64,000 bases of DNA from Ectopseudomonas khazarica. GTDB taxonomy: Bacteria; Pseudomonadota; Gammaproteobacteria; Pseudomonadales; Pseudomonadaceae. Made by a program: the position numbers and the translations under genes. The notes under the pieces are model-generated. The model did not search any database. It was not told where the DNA came from and saw only the letters and a list, made by a program, of their open reading frames with translations. Location: assembly GCF_004521985.1 (NCBI RefSeq), contig NZ_SBHZ01000023.1, positions 1-64,000 of the forward strand. The letters are read 5' to 3'. Shown piece by piece: positions 7,775-17,447 of the stretch (positions are counted from its first letter, which is position 1; each line of letters opens with the position of its first letter).

Positions 7775-9307
7775 ATGCAACCCAACGGCTTAGCCCTACC
7801 CCTGCTGCTCGGCGCGCTGTGCCTCGGCGTGCCGCTGGCCCAGGCCAACCCGCAGCACCACCAGTTCGACTACCGCGTGCGCAGCGCTCCGGCCGAGGAG
7901 CTGCACATGGAAACGCCCAAGCTGCCGGACCTGTCCGGCTACACCAAGGACGCCGTGCTGGCGAAGATTCCGCGCGGGCACAAGGGCAAGGTGGTGGTGC
8001 GGCGCATGCTGCGCCAGGACGCACTGAAGGACTTCACCGGGGGCAACGAGCGCCTGCGCGAATGGATCGAGCGCCAGCAAGGCATGCCCCACGCGATCTT
8101 CATCGAAGGCGGCCTGGTCACCGCCCAGGACCTGGCCGAGGCACTGCCCGACAGCCAGTTCGCCGAGCAGGCACCGGGCGTGTACATCGCCCGCCTGCCC
8201 ATCGTCGTCGCCGCGGGCGCCGCGCTGCACGTCGGCAAGGAAACCCGCGAGTTGCGCCTGTCGCAGGAACGCGGCGCGTTTCTGGTCAACGACGGCCTGA
8301 TGTTCCTCACCGACACCCGCGTCACCGCCTGGCGCGAGGTGGACAACGGCCCGGCGACCTTCCGCGAGGCCAAGGAGTTTCGCCCCTTCCTGGTGTCCTG
8401 GGGCGGCAGCGAGCTGTACATCGCCAGCAGCGTGCTGACCAGCCTGGGCTACGACAACTCCAAGTCCTACGGCGTGTCGATCACCCAGTACACGCCGAAC
8501 ATGCACGAGCGCCTGCAGCGTGCAGAGCCGACCGGCTGGCTGATCGACTCGGAGTTCGTCGACCACTGGTACGGCTTCTACTGCTACGAAGCGCAGAACG
8601 TGGTGATCAAGGGCAACACCTACCGCGACAACATCGTCTACGGCATCGACCCGCACGACCGCTCGCACGGCCTGATCATCGCCGAGAACACCGTGTTCGG
8701 TACCAAGAAGAAGCACGGCATCATCATCTCGCGCGAGGTCAACGACAGCTGGATCATCAACAACGAGAGCTACGACAACAAGCTCTCCGGGGTGGTGATC
8801 GACCGCAGCAGCGTGCGCAACCTGATCGCCTACAACCGCGTGCACGGCAACCATTCCGACGGCATCACGCTGTACGAGAGCGGCGACAACCTGCTGTGGG
8901 GCAACCAGGTGCTGCGCAACCGGCGCCACGGCATCCGCATTCGCAACAGCGAGAACATCCGCCTCTACGACAACCTGTCGGCGATGAACCAGCTGACCGG
9001 CGTGTACGGCCACATCAAGGACCTGAGCAACACCGACCGCGACCTTGAGCTGGACCCGTTCGACACCAAGATCTCGATGATCATCGTCGGCGGCACCCTG
9101 GCCGGCAACGGCTCCAGCCCGATCAACATCGACTCGCCGCTTTCCGTCGAGATGTACCGCGTGAAGATGCTCGCGCCGAGCAAGGCCAGCGGCATCCAGC
9201 TGGCCGGGATTCTCGGCGAGAAGCAGGACGAGATTCTCGACCTCATGGTGCGCCAGCGCCTGCCCGTGCTGATCGACCCGATCGAGCCCGAGAAACTGAC
9301 CAATTGA
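7775..9307 (+). CDS. algG: Mannuronan C5-epimerase
   Basis: This periplasmic enzyme converts polymer mannuronate residues to guluronate. The 510 residues have a signal peptide (cleavage near AQA-NPQ) and a right-handed beta-helix of CASH-type repeats (for example LIIAENTVFGT and NLIAYNRVHGN). The catalytic DPHD motif is at 292-295, with His294 the presumed base. It is somewhat shorter than I remember for P. aeruginosa (about 540), with the difference at the N-terminus. A GAGGGATCGG ribosome site supports the ATG. Confidence 0.97.
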   Translation: MQPNGLALPLLLGALCLGVPLAQANPQHHQFDYRVRSAPAEELHMETPKLPDLSGYTKDAVLAKIPRGHKGKVVVRRMLRQDALKDFTGGNERLREWIERQQGMPHAIFIEGGLVTAQDLAEALPDSQFAEQAPGVYIARLPIVVAAGAALHVGKETRELRLSQERGAFLVNDGLMFLTDTRVTAWREVDNGPATFREAKEFRPFLVSWGGSELYIASSVLTSLGYDNSKSYGVSITQYTPNMHERLQRAEPTGWLIDSEFVDHWYGFYCYEAQNVVIKGNTYRDNIVYGIDPHDRSHGLIIAENTVFGTKKKHGIIISREVNDSWIINNESYDNKLSGVVIDRSSVRNLIAYNRVHGNHSDGITLYESGDNLLWGNQVLRNRRHGIRIRNSENIRLYDNLSAMNQLTGVYGHIKDLSNTDRDLELDPFDTKISMIIVGGTLAGNGSSPINIDSPLSVEMYRVKMLAPSKASGIQLAGILGEKQDEILDLMVRQRLPVLIDPIEPEKLTN

Positions 9308-9318
9308 TGAGGCCAAAG

Positions 9319-10749
9319 ATGACACCATCGCCCTTCAAACTCCTCTCCCTGAGCATGGCCTGCGCCCTGGCCAGTACGGCGCTGCAAGCCGAAGAGCGGC
9401 AGGCGCCGCAGTATCAGGTCGAGGACTGCTGCTCGCTGTGCCCGGCAGCGCACGACGCCAGCCGCTACACCAGCAACTACATGAAGAACTTCGTCACCCT
9501 GCTCGATGCCGACGAAGGCTGGCTGTTCCGTAGCGTGGAAGACCTGCGCACCGAGTTCGGCACCAGCGAGGTCGGCTATCGCCGCCTCAAGGAACTGCGC
9601 GACGGCCTCAAGCAGCGCGGCGTCGAGCTGGTGGTGGTCTACCAACCGACCCGTGGCCTGGTCAATCGCGACAAGCTGCGCCCCGCCGACTACCAGCGCT
9701 TCGACTACGACAAGGCCCTGCGCAACTACCGCCAGGCCCTCAACCGTTTCGAGCAGTTGGGGATCTGGGTCCCCGACCTGAGCGGGCTCACCGACGAACA
9801 CAGCGAGCAGGACTTCTACTTCCGCCGCGACCAGCACTGGACCCCCTATGGCGCCGAGCGCACTGCGCGCCTGGTGGCCGAAACGATCAAGCGCATTCCC
9901 GGCTTCGAGGACATCCCACGCAAGGAATTCGTCACCCAGCGCGTCGGCCTGATGGGCAAGACCGGCACCATGCAGAACGTCGCCAGCCAGCTGTGCGGCA
10001 CCGGCTACGCGGTGCAGTACGTCGACCAGTTCATCACCGAACCCAAGGACGCCAGCGATGGCGACGCCCTGTTCGGCGACGAGAGCAGCCCGAGGATCAC
10101 CCTGGTCGGTACCAGCCACAGCGGCAAGAACTACAACTTTGGTGGCTTCCTCGAGGAGTACCTGGGCACCGACGTGCTCAACGCCGCCTTTCCGGGCGGT
10201 GGCCTGGAAGGCGCGATGCTCGAATACCTGGGCAGCGAGTCGTTCCAGAACGACCCGCCGCAGATTCTCATCTGGGAGTTCTCGCCGCTGTACGACCTGG
10301 CCTCGGACAAGATCCACCGTCAGCTGATGGCCACCCTGAACAACGGCTGCGCAGGCCAGACCGAGCTGCTCAGCAGCGAGAAGCGCCTGCATCCCGGCAG
10401 CAACGAGGTGCTGGTCAACGGCCAGAACAAGCTGCTGACCCTGGCCGGCAATCGCCACCAGCTCGACCTGCGCTTCAGCGATCCGTCGGTCAAGCGCGTC
10501 GACGCCACCATCTGGTACCTCAACGGCCGCCGCGAGCAGATCAAGCTGGAGAAGCCCAACACCGTCGATACCGACGGACGTTTCGCCGTCGAACTGCGTG
10601 ACGAGCCGGGCTGGGGCGACGAGAACTTCTTCGCCCTGGAAATCGAGAAACCCGCAGACAGCGACGACGACCTGAAAGTCCAGGCCAGCCTGTGTCAGCG
10701 CCCGACTGGCGCCGCCCAGCAGGTTGCCCGGCACGGCGCGGACGACTGA
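9319..10749 (+). CDS. algX: Alginate O-acetyltransferase AlgX
   Basis: AlgX is a periplasmic SGNH-like acetyltransferase with a C-terminal carbohydrate-binding module. It puts acetyl groups on the polymer and is part of the secretion complex. From the ATG at 9319 (476 residues), a signal peptide is followed by paired cysteines (Cys37, Cys38, Cys41). The catalytic set is Asp171/His173 in RDQHWTPYG and Ser266 in GTSHSGKN. An ATG at 9307 overlapping the algG stop is possible, but GAGG six bases before 9319 favours the later start. Confidence 0.96.
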   Translation: MTPSPFKLLSLSMACALASTALQAEERQAPQYQVEDCCSLCPAAHDASRYTSNYMKNFVTLLDADEGWLFRSVEDLRTEFGTSEVGYRRLKELRDGLKQRGVELVVVYQPTRGLVNRDKLRPADYQRFDYDKALRNYRQALNRFEQLGIWVPDLSGLTDEHSEQDFYFRRDQHWTPYGAERTARLVAETIKRIPGFEDIPRKEFVTQRVGLMGKTGTMQNVASQLCGTGYAVQYVDQFITEPKDASDGDALFGDESSPRITLVGTSHSGKNYNFGGFLEEYLGTDVLNAAFPGGGLEGAMLEYLGSESFQNDPPQILIWEFSPLYDLASDKIHRQLMATLNNGCAGQTELLSSEKRLHPGSNEVLVNGQNKLLTLAGNRHQLDLRFSDPSVKRVDATIWYLNGRREQIKLEKPNTVDTDGRFAVELRDEPGWGDENFFALEIEKPADSDDDLKVQASLCQRPTGAAQQVARHGADD

Positions 10750-10759
10750 GGAGGCCACC

Positions 10760-11833
10760 ATGCCCATGCGACTAGCCCCACTCACGCTCATGAGCCTGCT
10801 GCTCAGCGCCCCGGCCTTCGCCGCGCTGCAACCGCCGCCCGGCTACCACGCCGCCGTCGGCCAGCGCGGCGGCGAAGCGCCCAGCTGCCAGGCCGTGCCC
10901 CGTCCCTATACCGGCGACCTGCAGTTCACCAGCAAGTACGAAGGCTCGAACAGCGCGCGCGCCACGCTCAACCGCAAGGCCGAGAAAAACTTCCGCGAGC
11001 AGACCGCGAACATCACCCGTCTGGAGAAGGAAGCCGGACGGATGATCACCTACTACATGCGCACCGGCCAGCAGGGCCACCTGGACTGCGCCGTCGAGTG
11101 GCTCGACCAGTGGGCCAGCGCCGATGCCCTGGAGTCCGAGCAGTTCAACCACACCGGCAAGTCGATGCGCAAATGGGCGCTGGGCAGCCTCGCCGGCGCC
11201 TGGCTGCGCCTGAAGTTCTCCGAGTCGCAGCCGCTGGCGGCCTACCCGCAGCAGAGCGCGCGCATCGAGGCCTGGTTCACCCGCCTGGCCGAGCACACGG
11301 TGCGTGAATGGAGCGGCCTGCCGCTGCGCAAGATCAACAACCACAGCTACTGGGCCGCCTGGTCGGTGATGGCGGTGGCCGTCATCGCCGATCGTCGCGA
11401 CCTGTTCGACTGGTCGGTGGAGCAGTTCCGCGTCGCCGCCGGCCAGGTCGATGCCGACGGCTACCTGGCCAACGAGATGCGTCGCAGCCAGCGCGCCCTG
11501 GCGTACCACAACTACGCCCTGCCGCCGCTGGCGATGATCGCCGCGTTCGCCCAGGCCAACGATGTCGACCTGCGCGACGCCAATCACGGCGCCCTGCAAC
11601 GCCTGGCCGAACGGGTGCTGCAAGGTGCCCGCGACCCCGCTGCCTTTGCCCGCCGCAGCGGCGCCGAGCAGGACATGGCGGAGCTGCACAAGGACTACAA
11701 GTACGCCTGGCTGGCGCCTTACTGCAGCCTCTATGCCTGTGACGAGCAGACCCGCGAGCTGAACCAGGAGCGGGGGCCGTTCAACAGCTTCCGCCTCGGC
11801 GGCGAGGTGACGCAGGTGTTCGAAAAACCCTAG
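10760..11833 (+). CDS. algL: Alginate lyase, periplasmic
   Basis: A PL5-family poly-mannuronate lyase cleaves alginate by beta-elimination and clears polymer stranded in the periplasm. The 357 residues start with a signal peptide (cleavage near AFA-ALQ). They include the family motif KSMRKWALGS and the catalytic NNHSYWAAW, with His195. A strong GAGGAGG precedes the ATG at 10760; an in-frame ATG at 10724 lies inside algX and is rejected. The gap to algI holds a REP hairpin. Confidence 0.97.
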   Translation: MPMRLAPLTLMSLLLSAPAFAALQPPPGYHAAVGQRGGEAPSCQAVPRPYTGDLQFTSKYEGSNSARATLNRKAEKNFREQTANITRLEKEAGRMITYYMRTGQQGHLDCAVEWLDQWASADALESEQFNHTGKSMRKWALGSLAGAWLRLKFSESQPLAAYPQQSARIEAWFTRLAEHTVREWSGLPLRKINNHSYWAAWSVMAVAVIADRRDLFDWSVEQFRVAAGQVDADGYLANEMRRSQRALAYHNYALPPLAMIAAFAQANDVDLRDANHGALQRLAERVLQGARDPAAFARRSGAEQDMAELHKDYKYAWLAPYCSLYACDEQTRELNQERGPFNSFRLGGEVTQVFEKP

Positions 11834-11837
11834 AGGC

Positions 11838-11879
11838 GGCTTGCCGGCGATGCTTTCAGAAGCCGATCGCCGGCAAGCC
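11838..11879. repeat. REP-type hairpin between algL and algI
   Basis: Perfect 14-base arms (11838-11851 and 11866-11879) enclose a 14-base loop. The sequence GGCTTGCCGGCGAT is typical of Pseudomonas REP elements. There is no T-run after it. It sits in the 128-base gap, the second long gap in the operon. Confidence 0.7.
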
Positions 11880-11961
11880 GGCTCCTACACGTAGCAAAAC
11901 AAACCCTCCGCTCGCGGGGGGAAAGGGGGGCGCTGCCCCGGCTGTTCACGGAGAAGCACGG

Positions 11962-13413
11962 ATGGTCTTTTCATCCAACGTATTTCTGTTCCTGTTCCTG
12001 CCGATCTTCCTCGGCCTGTACTACCTGTGCCCGAACCGCGGGCGCAACCTGCTGATCCTGATCGGCAGCTACACCTTCTACGCCTGGTGGCGGGTGGACT
12101 TCCTCCTGCTGTTCGCCGCCGTGACGCTGTGGAACTACCTCTTCGGCCTGCGTATCCAGGCGCATGCCGGCACCCAGGCAGCGCGCCGCTGGGTGGCCGT
12201 GGGGGTGATCGGCAACCTGGCCACCCTGGGCTATTTCAAGTACGCCAACTTCGGCGTGGCCAACATCAATGCCCTGCTGGAAGCCGCCGGCATGCAGCCG
12301 TTCGTGCTGACCCAGGTGATCCTGCCGATCGGTATTTCCTTCTACATCTTCCAGTCGATCAGCTACCTGATCGACGTGTACCGCAAGGACACCGAACCCA
12401 CGCGCAACCTGATCAACTTCGCCGCGTTCATCGCCCTGTTCCCGCAGCTGATCGCCGGCCCCGTGCTGCGCTACAAGGACCTGGCTGACCAGTTCACCGA
12501 CCGCACGCACAGCCTGGACAAGTTCTCCGAAGGCGCCACGCGCTTCATGCAGGGCTTCGTCAAGAAGGTATTCATCGCCGACAGCCTGGCACCGCTGGTC
12601 GACCACTGCTTCGCGCTGGACAACCCGACCACCGGCGAGGCCTGGCTGGGCATGGTCGCCTACACCGCGCAGCTGTACTTCGACTTCTCCGGCTACAGCG
12701 ACATGGCCATCGGCCTGGGCCTGATGATGGGCTTCCGCTTCATGGAAAACTTCAACCAGCCCTACATCAGCCAGTCGATCACCGAATTCTGGCGACGCTG
12801 GCACATCAGCCTGTCCACCTGGCTGCGCGACTACCTGTACGTACCGCTGGGGGGCAACCGCCACGGCACCTTCAACACCTACCGCAACCTGTTCCTGACC
12901 ATGCTGCTGGGCGGTTTCTGGCATGGCGCGAACTGGACCTTCCTGATCTGGGGCGCCTGGCACGGCACCTGGCTGGCCATCGAGCGCGCACTGGGCGTGA
13001 AGGCCGCGGCCACCCAGTTCAACCTGTTCAAGTGGGCCTTCACCCTGCTGCTGGTGATGCTCGGCTGGGTGATCTTCCGCGCCGAGAACCTCGAGGTCGC
13101 CGGGCGCATGTACGCCGCCCTGTTCGCCTTCGACGACTGGCACCTGAGCGAGCTGACCCTGGCGCGCATCACCGGCCTGCAGATGAGCACGCTGCTCCTG
13201 GCCTGGGTGGTGATCGCCCTGTGCGGCGCCCGGCAGTTCCTCGCCGGTCGTCGCCACGCGCCGGGGATGACCCTGGCCGGCGCCGGCGCTGCCCTGCAGG
13301 CCGTGGACATGCGCACGGTCGCCCTGCGTGGCGCGCTGCTCCTGCTGTTCTGCGCCTCGCTGCTCAAGCTCTCGGCGCAGAGCTACTCCCCCTTCCTCTA
13401 CTTCCAGTTCTGA
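11962..13413 (+). CDS. algI: Alginate O-acetylation MBOAT protein
   Basis: AlgI is a polytopic inner-membrane MBOAT acyltransferase that passes acetyl groups from the cytoplasm to AlgJ/AlgX in the periplasm. The 483 residues contain multiple hydrophobic segments and the two MBOAT histidines, His281 in FWRRWHISLS and His321 in GGFWHGANWT. The ATG at 11962 has the ribosome site GGAG about ten bases upstream. It is followed ten to fourteen bases later by algJ. Confidence 0.97.
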   Translation: MVFSSNVFLFLFLPIFLGLYYLCPNRGRNLLILIGSYTFYAWWRVDFLLLFAAVTLWNYLFGLRIQAHAGTQAARRWVAVGVIGNLATLGYFKYANFGVANINALLEAAGMQPFVLTQVILPIGISFYIFQSISYLIDVYRKDTEPTRNLINFAAFIALFPQLIAGPVLRYKDLADQFTDRTHSLDKFSEGATRFMQGFVKKVFIADSLAPLVDHCFALDNPTTGEAWLGMVAYTAQLYFDFSGYSDMAIGLGLMMGFRFMENFNQPYISQSITEFWRRWHISLSTWLRDYLYVPLGGNRHGTFNTYRNLFLTMLLGGFWHGANWTFLIWGAWHGTWLAIERALGVKAAATQFNLFKWAFTLLLVMLGWVIFRAENLEVAGRMYAALFAFDDWHLSELTLARITGLQMSTLLLAWVVIALCGARQFLAGRRHAPGMTLAGAGAALQAVDMRTVALRGALLLLFCASLLKLSAQSYSPFLYFQF

Positions 13414-13426
13414 ACGGAGGCCGATG

Positions 13427-14560
13427 ATGAACCGCCCCATCAAGACGCTCTACGTCGTACTGTTCAGCCTGCTCCTGCTGCCCGTCAGCCTGCTCGCGCT
13501 GGCCAACCTCGCCGACTACCGCATGCCGGCCAAGTCCAGCGTGCTGGATGGCGGCCTGGCCAAGAGCATCGAGCAGCACTACGACGAGCAGTTCCCCCTG
13601 AAGCAGGCTGGCATCAACCTGTGGGCAGCGCTGGAGTACCTGGCCTTCGGCGAAGGGCGCAGCGGCCTGGTGATCGGTGACGGCGGCTGGCTGTACTCGG
13701 ACGAGGAGTTCGACCCGGTGCCCGACGCCCAGCGCCAGATGCGCGACAACCTGGCGCTGATCCGGGGCGTGCAGCGCCAGCTGGAACAACGCGACATCCA
13801 CCTGGTGCTGGCCATCCTCCCGGCCAAGACCCGCCTGTATCCGGAACACACCGGCGAGCACCACCCGAGTGCCCTGCAGACCAGCCTCTACCCGCGCTTC
13901 CACCGTGCGGTGCGCAACGCCGGAATCGCCGCGCCCGACCTGCTCGGCCCGCTGCTGGCCGGCAAGGGCAAGGCGCAGATGTTCCTGCGTACCGATACCC
14001 ACTGGACGCCTCAGGGCGCCGATGTCACCGCACGCGCCCTGAGCGACGTGGTGCGCAGCGCGGTGCAGCTGCGTGGCGACCCCCAGCGGTTCGTGACCGA
14101 GACCGTCGAGACCCGCGCGCACCAGGGCGACCTGACCCGCTTCCTGCCCCTGGCGCCGCTGTTCGAAAGCCTGTTGCCGCGAGCCGATCAGCTGCAACAG
14201 CGCGAAACCCACAGCACCCAGGCCGGCAGCGACGACCTGTTCGCCGACAGCGACATGCCGGTGGCCCTGGTCGGCACCAGCTACAGCGCCAACCCGGCCT
14301 GGAACTTCGCCGGCGCGCTGCGCCAGCACCTGCAGCGTGACCTCGGCAACTACGCCGAGGAAGGCGAAGGCCCGCTGGTGCCGATGCTCAAGTACCTGCA
14401 GAGCGAGGAATTCGCGGACAACCCGCCGCAGCTGGTGATCTGGGAGTTCCCCGAGCGCTACCTGCCGATGACCAGCGATTTCACCGATTTCGACCCGCAA
14501 TGGCTCGCCGCCCTCAAGGCGGGCGGCGAGCGCCAGGGGCTGGCTGCGGCCAGTCACTGA
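13427..14560 (+). CDS. algJ: Alginate O-acetyltransferase AlgJ
   Basis: AlgJ is a membrane-anchored periplasmic SGNH-like acetyltransferase, related to AlgX but without the carbohydrate-binding module. One N-terminal signal anchor (about 6-27) is seen in the 377 residues. The catalytic Asp190 and His192 are in RTDTHWTP, and the serine is Ser285 in GTSYSANP. ATG codons at 13424 and 13427 are adjacent; CGGAGG is better spaced for 13427. Confidence 0.96.
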   Translation: MNRPIKTLYVVLFSLLLLPVSLLALANLADYRMPAKSSVLDGGLAKSIEQHYDEQFPLKQAGINLWAALEYLAFGEGRSGLVIGDGGWLYSDEEFDPVPDAQRQMRDNLALIRGVQRQLEQRDIHLVLAILPAKTRLYPEHTGEHHPSALQTSLYPRFHRAVRNAGIAAPDLLGPLLAGKGKAQMFLRTDTHWTPQGADVTARALSDVVRSAVQLRGDPQRFVTETVETRAHQGDLTRFLPLAPLFESLLPRADQLQQRETHSTQAGSDDLFADSDMPVALVGTSYSANPAWNFAGALRQHLQRDLGNYAEEGEGPLVPMLKYLQSEEFADNPPQLVIWEFPERYLPMTSDFTDFDPQWLAALKAGGERQGLAAASH

Positions 14561-14585
14561 TTCATCCCCCAAGGAGGACTATCCA

Positions 14586-15236
14586 ATGACCAAACCAACC
14601 ACCCTGCGCCGCTTCACCCTGGGTACCTGCGCGCTGGCCCTCGGCCTCGGCATGCTGCAGGCACACGCCGCCGATGACGGTGCGCTCTACGGGCCCAAGG
14701 CGCCCAAGGGCTCGGCCTTCGTCCGTGCGTACAACGCCAGCAGCGCCGAACTCGATGTCAGCGTCGGCCAGACCCAGCTCAAGCAGATCTCGCCGCTGGG
14801 TTCCAGCGACTTCAAGTTCCTCCCGGCGGGCAGCTACCAGGCTCAGGTCGGCACTGCGCAGATGCCGGTGCAGCTGCAACCCGAGCACTACTACACCCTG
14901 GTCAGCCAGAGTGGCGCCAAGCCGCGCCTGGTCGAGGAGCCGCCCTTCAGCAGCCGGCAGAAAGCCATGCTGCGCGTGCAGAACCTCAGCGACAGCACCC
15001 TCAGCCTGAAGACCGCCGACGGCAAGACCGCCGTGGTCGCCGACGTCGCACCCGATGGCCGTGGCGACCGCGAGATCAACCCGGTGAAGGTCGGCCTGGC
15101 GCTGTTCGAGGGCGAGCGCAAGGTCGCCGACCTCAAGCCGGTCACGCTGGAGCGCGGCGAGGTGGTCAGCCTGTTCGTCACCGGCGGCCAGGGCAAGTTG
15201 TCGCCGGTCTGGGTCAAGCGCCCCATCGATGGCTGA
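14586..15236 (+). CDS. algF: Alginate O-acetylation accessory protein
   Basis: AlgF is a periplasmic protein needed for O-acetylation and acts with AlgI and AlgJ. The 216 residues match the usual family length. A signal peptide (cleavage near AHA-ADD) precedes two similar beta-rich halves (for example RAYNASSAELDVSVG and RVQNLSDSTLSLKT). A strong AAGGAG lies before the ATG. A 102-base gap separates it from algA. Confidence 0.96.
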   Translation: MTKPTTLRRFTLGTCALALGLGMLQAHAADDGALYGPKAPKGSAFVRAYNASSAELDVSVGQTQLKQISPLGSSDFKFLPAGSYQAQVGTAQMPVQLQPEHYYTLVSQSGAKPRLVEEPPFSSRQKAMLRVQNLSDSTLSLKTADGKTAVVADVAPDGRGDREINPVKVGLALFEGERKVADLKPVTLERGEVVSLFVTGGQGKLSPVWVKRPIDG

Positions 15237-15338
15237 GGCCATCCACGGCTTCTGCAGAACAAGGAAAACGGCGGGTACACGTCGCACCGACACGACACGG
15301 GCAAACCACTTGATCAATCGTTCAGGAGAGACACAACC

Positions 15339-16769
15339 ATGACCCCTATCATCCTTTCCGGTGGCAGCGGCTCGCGACTCTGGCCTCTTTCGCGCAAGCT
15401 GTACCCCAAGCAGTTCCTCGCCCTGACCGGTGAGCAGACGCTGTTCCAGCAAACCCTGCAGCGCCTGTCCATCGAAGGCATGCAGCCTCCGGTACTGGTG
15501 TCCAACCAGGAACACCGCTTCATCGTCCAGGAGCAGCTGGAGCAGATCGGCCAGCAGGCGCAATTGCTGCTGCTCGAACCCTTCGGCCGCAACACCGCGC
15601 CGGCCGTGGCCATGGCAGCCCTGCAACTGCTGGCCGAAGGTCGCGACGAGCTGATGCTGGTGCTGCCGGCCGACCATGTGCTGGATGACCAGCAAGCCTT
15701 CCGCCAGGCGCTGGCGCTGGCCACCGTGGCCGCCGAGAAAGGCGAGATGGTGCTGTTCGGCGTACCGGCCAACCGCCCGGAGACCGGCTACGGCTACATC
15801 CTCGGCGAGACCGACGGCGAGCTGCCGGACGGCGTCGCACGGGTCTCCAGCTTCGTCGAGAAACCCGACGCCAAGCGGGCCTCCGAGTACGTCGAGAGCG
15901 GCAACTACTACTGGAACAGCGGCATGTTCCTGTTCCGCGCCAGCCGCTTCCTGGAAGAGCTCAAGCAGCATGACGTGGATATCTACGACACCTGCCTGCT
16001 GGCCCTGGAGCGCAGCCAGCGCGAGGGCGAGCAGATCGCCATCGACCCGGCCACCTTCGCCTGCTGCCCGGACAACTCCATCGACTACGCGGTAATGGAA
16101 AAGACCGATCACGCCTGCGTGGTGCCGCTGTCGGCAGGCTGGAACGACGTCGGCAGCTGGTCGTCGATCTGGGAAGTGCACGACAAGGACGCCGCCGGCA
16201 ACGTGGTCAGCGGCGACGTGCTGCTGGAAGACAGCCGCAACTGCCTGGTGCACGGCAACGGCAAGCTGGTGTCGGTGCTCGGCCTGGACGACATCGTCGT
16301 GGTGGAGACCAAGGACGCCACGATGGTGGCGCACAAGGACCGCGTGCAGGACGTCAAGAAGCTGGTCGGCAAGCTCGACGCGCAAGGCCGCAGCGAAACC
16401 CAGAACCACTGTGCCGTCTACCGCCCCTGGGGCTCGTACGACTCGGTGGACATGGGCGGTCGCTTCCAGGTCAAGCACATCACCGTCAAGCCGGGGGCGC
16501 AGCTGTCGCTGCAGATGCACCACCACCGCGCCGAACACTGGATCGTGGTATCCGGCACGGCCCGCGTGACCTGCGACGACCGCGAGTTCCTGCTCACCGA
16601 GAACCAGTCCACCTATATCCCGATGACCTCGGTGCATCGCCTGTCCAACCCGGGCAAGATCCCGCTGGAGATCATCGAGGTGCAGTCCGGCACCTACCTG
16701 GGCGAAGACGACATCGAGCGCCTGGAGGATGTCTACGGCCGCAGCGACGCGGTGGCGGCACATGGCTAG
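15339..16769 (+). CDS. algA: Mannose-6-P isomerase / GDP-mannose pyrophosphorylase
   Basis: This bifunctional cytoplasmic enzyme makes mannose-6-phosphate from fructose-6-phosphate and GDP-mannose from mannose-1-phosphate, supplying AlgD. The 476 residues start with the nucleotidyltransferase signature GGSGSRLWPLSRKLYPKQF (8-26), with FVEKPD further in. They end with a type II cupin isomerase domain whose metal site QMHHHRAEHW is at 392-401. It closes the operon and is followed by a GC-rich palindrome. Confidence 0.98.
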   Translation: MTPIILSGGSGSRLWPLSRKLYPKQFLALTGEQTLFQQTLQRLSIEGMQPPVLVSNQEHRFIVQEQLEQIGQQAQLLLLEPFGRNTAPAVAMAALQLLAEGRDELMLVLPADHVLDDQQAFRQALALATVAAEKGEMVLFGVPANRPETGYGYILGETDGELPDGVARVSSFVEKPDAKRASEYVESGNYYWNSGMFLFRASRFLEELKQHDVDIYDTCLLALERSQREGEQIAIDPATFACCPDNSIDYAVMEKTDHACVVPLSAGWNDVGSWSSIWEVHDKDAAGNVVSGDVLLEDSRNCLVHGNGKLVSVLGLDDIVVVETKDATMVAHKDRVQDVKKLVGKLDAQGRSETQNHCAVYRPWGSYDSVDMGGRFQVKHITVKPGAQLSLQMHHHRAEHWIVVSGTARVTCDDREFLLTENQSTYIPMTSVHRLSNPGKIPLEIIEVQSGTYLGEDDIERLEDVYGRSDAVAAHG

Positions 16770-16782
16770 GTAAGCGCCCCAC

Positions 16783-16808
16783 GCAGGAGCCGGCCTGCCG
16801 GCTCCTGC
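16783..16808. repeat. Palindrome after the alginate operon
   Basis: Perfect 11-base arms (16783-16793 and 16798-16808) enclose a 4-base loop. No T-run follows, so it is more likely a REP-type unit than a classical terminator, although it may slow or stabilise the algA end. Confidence 0.55.
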
Positions 16809-16893
16809 GCACATCCCCGGTAACGCCTCGGCGGTTACCCGTGCGACGACAGCTTGTGTACGATGAGCACAGACTTCAATCAGGGCTGTTCTC

Positions 16894-17358
16894 ATGCTGT
16901 TCGGTGTCGCACTCGTCATTACCTGGCTGATCCTGCTGATCCGCTATCCGGGCAAGGCCTTGCCGGTTTCCATGGCGGCGCTGCTCGGGCTCGGCCTGGT
17001 CGCCACCTGGGTGCTCTGGCAGGAAAGCCGCGACGAGCGCTACCTCGCCCACCTCGAACTGCGCCTGAACTACGACCCGCAGCGCTGCCCCGCCGACCGC
17101 CCGCTGGCCATCGCACTCAGGAACGGCAGCGATGCCGCCCTGCTCGAGCTGCGCTGGGAGGTCGCCGCCTACCGCCCCGGCAACGCCACCAACCTGGCCC
17201 AACGCCTGTACGAGTCGCCACGCTACAGCGGCCCGGGTGAACTGCTGCCGGGCGCCAGCTGGAACGACTGCCTGCCCGTGCCCGATCTGCGCAGCGGTTA
17301 TCGCCCGTCCACGCTGGAATTTCGCGCCGAGCGCCTGCAGGGCAAGTTCGTCCCATGA
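16894..17358 (+). CDS. Small inner-membrane protein, unknown function
   Basis: I do not recognise a named family. The 154 residues start with two hydrophobic stretches (about 1-16 and 25-42), followed by a soluble region of about 110 residues rich in beta-type sequence. It contains two cysteines that could pair (in PQRCPADRPL and WNDCLPVPDL). The soluble part resembles an immunoglobulin-like or FxLYD-type fold only loosely (IALRNGSDAALLELRWEV). It follows the alg operon by 124 bases and lies in the same direction, but has no obvious role in alginate. Confidence 0.7.
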   Translation: MLFGVALVITWLILLIRYPGKALPVSMAALLGLGLVATWVLWQESRDERYLAHLELRLNYDPQRCPADRPLAIALRNGSDAALLELRWEVAAYRPGNATNLAQRLYESPRYSGPGELLPGASWNDCLPVPDLRSGYRPSTLEFRAERLQGKFVP

Positions 17359-17447
17359 ACGCAGAAACACCGGCAGCGGACGTTGGCCATGACTGCAGCC
17401 GTGGCTGCTAAGCTGCAGCCCCATTCGCGTCTCAGGGAGTCCCGCGC

